Source: Clavulina sp. PMI_390
Lineage: Eukaryota; Basidiomycota; Agaricomycetes; Cantharellales; Hydnaceae
DNA length: 64,000 bases
Direction of reading: 5' to 3'
Assembly (NCBI GenBank): GCA_015039315.1
Contig: WIDE01000031.1
Location: forward strand, 313,188 to 377,187
The position numbers were made by a program, and so were the translations under genes. Position 1 is the stretch's first letter. Each line of letters starts with the position of its first letter. Under the pieces are notes generated by a model. It was not told where the DNA came from. It made no database searches and saw only the letters and a list, made by a program, of their open reading frames with translations. This document shows positions 57,753 to 64,000 of the stretch, piece after piece.

Positions 57753-58952
57753 ATGCCTTGCTATATTGATCTTCCCTTAGAGATACGCCTGATGGTCTCT
57801 GATTATTTGAAGCTTTATCAGCTTAAACGCTATGCCGCTTCCTGTCGATGCTTTGCAGAAGAGGCAAGCCCCCGCCTTTGGAAGAACATCTCCATTGATC
57901 CCTCCAGCTTAGGCGATGAGGGGATTGCAGCTTTTGTGCATACCCTCCTCCTAAACCCCGTCAAAGCCTCCTATGTGCGCCATATTCGTATCAGGACAAT
58001 GTACTTTTCCCCCGGAGACCCTTACTCAATATTTAGAGGATGCAGCAGCTCTACAGACGATCCATTGTGGCCGCGCCTCACCGCTGCCTTCCGGCTCCTC
58101 GTGCGTATTGAAACCATGACAATCTCAATACCTACTCCCAATTTCGTCAATGATGAAGCACCTTCACAAACTCAAAGGATGGTGGAGTGCCTTGTTGGTG
58201 CCCGTCTAACCAAGGTACAGTCTTTACAACTGCGCTCGCCCACTCAAGCTCTTGTGGATGTCTGCCAGGCATGGCCAGCATTGCAAACCGTTGTCATTCA
58301 CCAATATAGACCGTACTGCCATACATTATCTCCATCGATCCTTCCAAATCTCAGCCGGATCCAAGCCCATCTTCCATGGCTAGAACAACTCGTGCCAGGG
58401 AGACCAATAGAACAAATCTTGCTTCCTCCAGCATCGATTCAGTACAAACGCTCTTCGGAAGATGTCGAAACATTCTCCCGTGTCATATCCCAGTGTCAAA
58501 GTCTTAGGCACCTGAGGATACATCAAATTCGTGCACCAGGCAAGACTCTTGAGTTGAAATTCGCCCATCCAAAAATTTCCACCTTTGAACTTGTGCTGCA
58601 TCATGGGAACGCTATCACAGAGGAAAAATTATCGGCTGCAGTGACAGCTACACTTGACGAAATTCTTCAAGAGCTCCCTGCGCTCCGCATCTTGCGCATA
58701 GTCTACGTTCACCGGGCAATTCCCGCCTCTATAGATGTTGACGCATGGAAGATGGCGTTTGATGAATTATTCACAAGCATTGGTCACAGGATGCGTTCTA
58801 TTAGAGTTGAGGTTTGGGGTTCAACATATCAAGTATCAAAGGTTCACTGGATTAATGCAGAGAGGACAGATTTTTTGCGATGGGAAGTGCAAGCGGGGAC
58901 GGCGAGTGGTATGGCTCTTCTGGAGCTTGCCCTTAATAAAATTGAGCTATAA
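57753..58952 (+). CDS. F-box protein C1, singleton unrelated to families A and B
   Basis: 399 aa from the ATG at 57753 (MPCYIDLPLEIRLMVSDYLK). The F-box reads IDLPLEIRLMVSDYLKLYQL, KRYAASCRCFAEEASPRLW, KNISIDPSSL (about residues 5-50), closer to a canonical F-box than families A or B. The rest is LRR-like: LLLNPVKASYVRHIRIRTMY, RLTKVQSLQLRSPTQALVDV, HLRIHQIRAPGKTLELKFAH, LQELPALRILRIVYVHRAIP, ending LALNKIEL. It lacks the WPxAWG and VKWTL tails. It may represent an independent lineage of SCF adaptor; the frame upstream is open but without an ATG. Confidence 0.78.
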   Translation: MPCYIDLPLEIRLMVSDYLKLYQLKRYAASCRCFAEEASPRLWKNISIDPSSLGDEGIAAFVHTLLLNPVKASYVRHIRIRTMYFSPGDPYSIFRGCSSSTDDPLWPRLTAAFRLLVRIETMTISIPTPNFVNDEAPSQTQRMVECLVGARLTKVQSLQLRSPTQALVDVCQAWPALQTVVIHQYRPYCHTLSPSILPNLSRIQAHLPWLEQLVPGRPIEQILLPPASIQYKRSSEDVETFSRVISQCQSLRHLRIHQIRAPGKTLELKFAHPKISTFELVLHHGNAITEEKLSAAVTATLDEILQELPALRILRIVYVHRAIPASIDVDAWKMAFDELFTSIGHRMRSIRVEVWGSTYQVSKVHWINAERTDFLRWEVQAGTASGMALLELALNKIEL

Positions 58953-59789
58953 CCAAAGACCACGATAACATGGCCCACATTTCTCTCTCCAAAACAGACG
59001 CACCGATCGTTTATGTCCGTATATACAACAAGGCTGATTCGATTAGGTATGGGTCCGAAATATTTCACAAACCAAGATCGTCAATACATTTGATGAAGGT
59101 GGTCCATGCCGCACTGTCATCAGGGACTCATTTTTAGTCCAATACGTCGTCTCTTACTCCTCATATATCGTCATGTAGCAATGCTTGTTCATTTGTATTT
59201 TATATTTTCTCATGCTTCGTTCAAGGGTTGACGAACAGCAATTGTACCTTCACTAAACCGACACTCGTAGGTAAGAGGGCCACCTTGGGTTACTTACGTT
59301 GAAACTGGTGCAGTTTATTTACAAGAGACAGTTAAGAGCTGGGTAGCCGGGAGTCAATGCAGTTCTGGGTGGATGATGTGAGACTTTTGGCGAGGAACAA
59401 CTGGAGGAGCAACGGAAACGGTAATCTGGACGATGTGCGCTGCCTGGGTGGTAGCACCATATTGTGGCGATCGAAGATTGAGAATTGCTCCACACGATTC
59501 AGAATAAGCGGGGTGACTGTGACGGGAGCCTTCAGCGGTCTATACAGGCTTCAGTGGTGGGGTTCCAGCTCGAGCTGGCGACGTGCGTGGCCTCATCAGA
59601 CAGACTAGGAAGTATTTTGCCCTAATTTCTGGTTAATATGACCTCAAGTCTCGTATATAGTGTCAGACTGGAAGATCATTGCGGTAGATATCTCAAGATC
59701 TACTACTTTCGCAAGGGAATCCGATTCCAAAAACAACGTCGCCCCATACAGCATACGTTCTTCTAACCTGAATACAACCAACTGCTTTC
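58953..59789. other. Convergent spacer C1 / D2HGDH
   Basis: 837 bp between two stop codons. Both 3' UTRs lie here. Short open frames carry no domain. Confidence 0.45.
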
Positions 59790-61994
59790 CTACTCGACGA
59801 CCTTGCCAGGGTTCAAGATTCCTTTGGGGTCAAACACAGCCTTGATACGCTTCATGTACTCGCGGCTGACGTCACCCTTGGAGTAGTGCATCGCGTGCGT
59901 CTTCATATACCCGATGCCGTGCTCGGCAGAGATGGAGCCCTTGTGCGACGAGACGAGCTCGTAGACGTATGGCTCGAGAGCAGCTTCGATCTCGGGGGTG
60001 TAGGACTCGGCGATGATGTTCAAGTGCAGGTTTCCTGTCAGCGTGAAGGGTGAATTGATGTGTGCAAAAGACATGAGGGAAAGGACGGCTTCAGGAATAC
60101 TGCAATAGCCGTAGGAGCGAGGAACCGAACGCACCATCTCCAAAATGCCCGTAGCCAATGACGCCAGTCACCCTCTGCCCATGCTCAGCCTTATCCCCCT
60201 CCACCCTCTGGACACCCGTATCCACCAAACGCGCGCGCACAGCATCCGTCACCTCCTTGAACTTGGCGATCGGCACACTCACGTCGTATTTATACACGCG
60301 CCCAGCCTTGCCGGCTGCTTCGGGCAACAACTCGCGGTATGACCAGAGTTGCTCGAATTGCCCTGCGGATTGGGATTGTGTGCCGGAGGAGATGAGGTCG
60401 GGGGATTCGTAGAGGGCTTCTAGGAGACCTTCGAGTTTCTGTAGAGAGGAAAGTGGAGGATGCGCAGGAGTGGCGAATGGGAGTGAGAAGAGAGTTTTAG
60501 AGGAACGAAAAGGAGAGAAAAGGGGATTTTGCGTACCGCTTCGTCATGCTCGCGCTTCCCGCCACTGGTCTCGATCAAGACGAACGCCTGGCTGTCACCA
60601 ACCTCGTCAGCATCAAGTGCTGGTCGTCCAGTATGGCTGGTAAAGGGGTCCAGTTTTCAGCTACGCGCCCACGGTTTAACATATCATAACGGGAGAAAGT
60701 TGACGTACTGGCAAACCAGGTCGTACGCTTGCCTATCGAAGTACTCAAAGGCAGAGAGGACCTCGGAGAGATGCTCCTTGGTCTTTTTGAATACTGGGCC
60801 CATGCTGTCGAAGGATGGGAGGGCGAGCAGCATGTTTGATGAGGCCTAGGGATGAGTTGAGTCGAGTTCAGTAAAGGTGTAGACAAGGGATGGTTTGCCC
60901 ATGGAAGGATGAACATACGGAGGGAGCGGGTGGAGTAAGGATCGACACGCCGGTGATGATACCGAGCGTCCCTTCTGAGCCGATGAAGAGCTGCTTGAGG
61001 TCGTATCCTAGTTGCCGAGAAACAAATAGACCATATGACATGGTTGAGTGTCAGAAGACCACTGCGAACAGCCGAGGTCAGCCACCGTACCAGTATTGTC
61101 TTTCCGTAACCCGCTGAGCTCGCTCATGATTGAACCATCGGGGAGGACGACCTCTAGCCCAAGGACAGAGCCGTGTAATGAACCATAGCGGAGTAGTCGC
61201 AGGCCACCCGCGTTAGTGGCGACGTTTCCGCCAATGTGGCAGCTGCGAGGAGGTTGATGGTGAGCAATTGGAGGAAGTGAGTGCGGGCATGTGCTAGTGG
61301 GCGTACCTTCCCTTGGCACCAAGATCGAGAGGCATGATGTGTTTGTGTGGTGCGAGGTAGTTGGTGAGGTTCTCCAGGATACACCCAGCGTCCGCCACGA
61401 GCACGCCTGTTGGACGAAATAAGCTCTTCAGAACACTACGAAGCGGATAGACTGCACGTACCAGAAAGTGGGTCGAAGCTTCGGACTTGGTTCATGTTGG
61501 ACAGATTCAGAATAACCTCATCGCGGACTGGGACACCTCCACCTATAGTCACACATGGGAATTGAGTGAATGAAGCACATTGATAGTAGACTGACTCAGA
61601 ATGACGCACCGACAAGCCCAGTATTGCCTCCCTGGGGCACAACAGCAATCTCATGCTCATTGCACCACTTTAGGATCTGGCTCACTTGCTCGGCCGACGA
61701 AGGCTTGAGCACACATTGGGATTTCCCAAAATACTTGCCCATCCAGTCGTTGTTGAACGGAACAAGGTCATCGACTGTTGCATTATTTATGGGTGCGAGG
61801 GTGCTTAGAATCGATGATTTGGGGAGGATGGTCGCAAAGTGCTCGACGTCGCTGGCTGTCAGGGATCGGGCCGCCTGCCGGCTTGTGGAGAACTGGGCTC
61901 GTGTTGCTGCTCTTGTGGACGCCGCGAGAGAAGTGCGACGAGCATTGCCTGTACGGACACTGGCCGTTCTTAGCCTCAGCGGTAGACGAAACAT
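59790..61994 (-). CDS. DLD2: D-2-hydroxyglutarate dehydrogenase (FAD-linked, mitochondrial)
   Basis: Oxidises D-2-hydroxyglutarate to 2-oxoglutarate; yeast Dld2/Dld3 pass electrons to pyruvate. Nine exons (61610-61994, 61462-61542, 61307-61406, 61091-61242, 60919-61007, 60709-60845, 60537-60636, 60135-60438, 59790-60034; 1593 nt) give 530 aa. The N-terminus is an Arg/Ser/Ala-rich mitochondrial presequence ([20 protein letters not shown]). FAD-binding blocks: [81 protein letters not shown]-terminal catalytic blocks: [20 protein letters not shown] (metal-binding His) and [20 protein letters not shown] (His), ending [13 protein letters not shown]. The motifs favour D2HGDH over D-lactate dehydrogenase. 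Start at the first ATG, with a GTG only further upstream. Divergent from eL32. Confidence 0.93.
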
Positions 61995-62392
61995 GTGTAC
62001 GGTCAGAGAGGCAGGCAAGGCGGACACGGGTCAGGTTAGGATAAATGCGGGGACAAAAGGTCCCAAGCGCCGTCGGGGCTTTGCTCGTCTTCGAACAAAG
62101 TTCAAGCAGTGACAGGGGAGACTGCACCAATCATAAGCTTGCAGGCAGGGCCAGCCATCAGTAGGGAGAATTGAGTACATAGTCGGATTTTTTTTGGCCC
62201 CAAGTTCAAGGAGCCACGCTTGGGTCAATTTCGGCCACTGTTCTCACGCTTGAATGGCGCTAGAGTATAGTTTAGTCACGTGGTTGCTGCTTGTAGGGGG
62301 TGTCGCTGTAAGCGCTATACTCTCATCGTTCCTGTGTATCGTCTCCATCTCCATCGTCCTCACCGACGAATTCGACAGGAAAACGATATAAA
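61995..62392. promoter_or_regulatory. Divergent promoter region D2HGDH / eL32
   Basis: 398 bp between divergent start codons of a mitochondrial enzyme and a ribosomal protein gene. The 70 bp next to the eL32 ATG are CT-rich (CTCATCGTTCCTG, CTCCATCTCCATCG), as in other fungal ribosomal-protein leaders. Confidence 0.5.
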
Positions 62393-63031
62393 ATGGGCAT
62401 CAAAATTATTAAGAAACGCACAGCGCACTTCAAGTATGCTATATCTGCGAAAAAACCCGAGCTCTCTACGTTGAGAATTGACCTACTTTTGCCGTTTCTT
62501 TCGTACCTGCTCAGGCGTCACCAGTCGGACCGGTACCACAGTGTCAAGGAGTCATGGCGCAAGCCCAAGGGTATCGATAACAGGGTCCGCCGACGATTCA
62601 AGGGCCAGGCTGCTATGCCCAAGGTGAATTCTCCCGATGGATCGAGTGCAAGCTTAGAGCGGAGTGCTTACCGCTGGATCCATCGCGACACTCTCGTCTT
62701 GCGCATTCGGACACTATAGATCGGGTACGGGAGCAACAAGAAGACCCGCCATCTTCTCCCCAACGGCCTCAAAAAGTTCCTCGTTCACAACACGAACGAG
62801 CTGGACCTCTTGTTAATGCACAACAACACCTTCACTGCTGAGATCGCCCACGGTGTTTCGTCTCGCCACCGGATAGATATCATCGAGCGGTTCGTTCTTT
62901 ACCTTTCAGTCGCATATTCCCTTTCGTGTATTCAAGAATACTCATCTCTTCTGCTTTTCTGATCACACAGGGCAAAGGTCCTTGCTGTCAAGATCACCAA
63001 CCCTGCTGCCAAGCTGCGCTCTGAGGAGTAA
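62393..63031 (+). CDS. RPL32: 60S ribosomal protein L32 (eL32)
   Basis: Structural protein of the large cytosolic ribosomal subunit. Four exons, 62393-62433, 62515-62623, 62720-62889 and 62971-63031 (381 nt), give 126 aa. It begins [19 protein letters not shown], continues [58 protein letters not shown], and ends [23 protein letters not shown]. These are diagnostic eL32 blocks, and the length is normal. All introns are GT-AG; the third uses a GTTCGT donor. A short first coding exon is typical of fungal ribosomal-protein genes. Confidence 0.95.
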
Positions 63032-64000
63032 ACACATATTCAAACTGTCCCTCGTTTACTTTTCTCCTCTCGCTGCTGTGCTTTCTATATTGTTCCTAAC
63101 GCTCGACCACTCGCACCCTATGAGCACCCTCTCCATGCGAACCACATGTAATGCAATCCTATGGCATTCTCGCTACCCTGTTGGCGAAAAAACACTCTAT
63201 CGTCTCTCTTTACCTTATCTCTTCGCCTCTAGCTGAAATCCCGAGTGTCACGTCAGATCCTGAGTCCCGCGGCCTGGTCGAGCATCAGCGTCGTTCCTAA
63301 GTTTGTTCTTGAGTCTACCTCTTCCCTTCTCGCATCCGACACTCGCTTTACCCTCTCGCCTTCTGTTCCGAGCAGAAGACGATTTTTGATAGCCAGCCCA
63401 CACTCCTGACTTGATTCCTGCACAGTCCGCCCATTTTTCTCCACACAGCGGGTAACGTTTCCCAATAAAAGCTTGAATCTCAGCAGACACCGGTAGAGGA
63501 ACTCCCGCTCCCAGAACGACGTTCATCAGTGATCATTGAGAACCAGCCCTCGCATTACTACCCAAGTACAAGGTGATGCAAGCCTCGGAAGTCGATTCAT
63601 CCAAGACAGGATCTACTCGCTCCTCTTGACTAAATTTTGAGACTCAAAGTAATCACTGATTCAGGCGAGATGGTGAGATGGTGAAATGGTGAACAGCTAT
63701 CCAAACTCAAGAGTCGTCGATTGTCTCATGTGACAAATTATTCGGTAACTTCAGGTACCTCGGTGGTGACCCCGCCACACCACTCCTGACGCAAGTTCAA
63801 GCTAACAGAAGTGGTCAGGTGCCGCCAGGGGCTGCAATAAGGGCTCCTGCTATGCATAGCTAGTGTACTATGTAACAAAAGTGCAAATATAGAGCTTTGT
63901 TCACATGACAAAAGAGACGAGGAATATTATCTAGAGCCAATGAGGACCCGGATTCTTCCGCCGGACGCGCAACCATAGCCGCACGACCACGACGCTCCAT
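63032..64000. other. eL32 3' flank and near-empty window end
   Basis: The first 200 bp are eL32 3' UTR. A minus-strand frame at 63248-63526 is listed separately. From 63540 to the edge I see only short tandem GGTGAGATGGTGAAATGGTGA-type words near 63668-63690 and no gene that can be supported. The last three bases are CAT, so a minus-strand gene could begin exactly at the edge, but its frame stops after about 43 codons. Confidence 0.4.
63248..63526 (-). CDS. Doubtful 92-aa open frame
   Basis: Starts with an ATG at 63526 (MNVVLGAGVPLPVSAEIQAF, IGKRYPLCGEKWADCAGI) and ends in a basic, low-complexity stretch. The first 45 residues are protein-like and could be a first exon whose donor lies inside the frame; the basic part may be intron read-through. 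No family is recognised. Confidence 0.2.
   Translation of the reverse strand: MNVVLGAGVPLPVSAEIQAFIGKRYPLCGEKWADCAGIKSGVWAGYQKSSSARNRRREGKASVGCEKGRGRLKNKLRNDADARPGRGTQDLT

Noticed and set aside
57443..57769. 108-aa frame upstream of C1
   Set aside because: No domain, and it overlaps the C1 start in a different frame; at most an upstream ORF.
1..64000. tRNA, rRNA, CRISPR or transposase genes
   Set aside because: None was recognised on either strand; small structured RNAs cannot be excluded by eye.
63870..64000. Minus-strand gene starting at the right edge
   Set aside because: The ATG at 64000 opens a frame that ends after about 43 codons with no recognisable motif; the window edge prevents a decision.

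Overview
The window is nuclear DNA of a filamentous fungus, most likely a mushroom-type basidiomycete (Agaricomycetes). The housekeeping genes carry many short GT-AG introns (about 50-170 bp), intergenic spacers are short, and the conserved proteins (MBF1, a 3'-exonuclease of the Ngl2 type, a SIZ/PIAS SUMO ligase, seipin, D-2-hydroxyglutarate dehydrogenase, ribosomal protein eL32, MET8) have fungal forms. No rRNA, tRNA, CRISPR array or intact transposon was seen. All assignments come from reading translations and motifs by eye; no database search was possible.

The dominant feature is a dense array of F-box-like genes. I count 19 loci in 64 kb, in two paralogous families plus one singleton, labelled here for reference. 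Family A (A1-A8, about 1.1-23.4 kb) has six loci on + (A3 frameshifted, A5 with one premature stop) and two on -. Its hallmarks are HNSLQPxMNLPTEIL, SFxSLNLLCKxAR and a C-terminal WPxAWG. Family B (B1-B10, about 31.2-54.3 kb) has seven loci on + (B2 and B7 broken) and three on -. Its hallmarks are LPNELLLL, LTLTSINSLWR, an ISTNNLMIWHDI-like block and a C-terminal VKWTL (VEWLL in B9/B10). C1 (57.8-59.0 kb) is unrelated beyond its F-box. F-box proteins are normally substrate adaptors of SCF (Skp1-Cul1-F-box) ubiquitin ligases; substrates cannot be read from sequence. The array is also littered with debris: F-box fragments at 5.3 kb and 21.4 kb, an MBF1 exon copy at 19 kb, and a second copy of the seipin promoter at 41.4 kb.

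Layout: MET8 (edge, partial, -), A1-A6 (+), MBF1 (+), A7 (-), a 3.4-kb relic zone, A8 (-), NGL2-like exonuclease (-) divergent from a SIZ/PIAS SUMO E3 ligase (+), B1-B4 (+), a small unidentified gene (-), B5-B7 (+), seipin (+), a secreted double-psi beta-barrel protein (+), B8-B10 (-), an orphan 635-aa protein (+), C1 (+), D-2-hydroxyglutarate dehydrogenase (-) divergent from eL32 (+), and a nearly empty 3' end.

How it fits together: conserved single-copy genes form a fixed scaffold, while the F-box loci between them turn over by DNA-level segmental duplication that carries promoters and flanks, followed by decay. Matching flanks show this for A1+A2 versus A5+A6, for B8/B9/B10, and for B5+seipin promoter versus B7+seipin. 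Genuine surprises are a 2-nt microexon in MBF1, an F-box gene (B6) sitting just downstream of a duplicated seipin promoter, and a recurrent inverted-repeat motif upstream of B1-B3.
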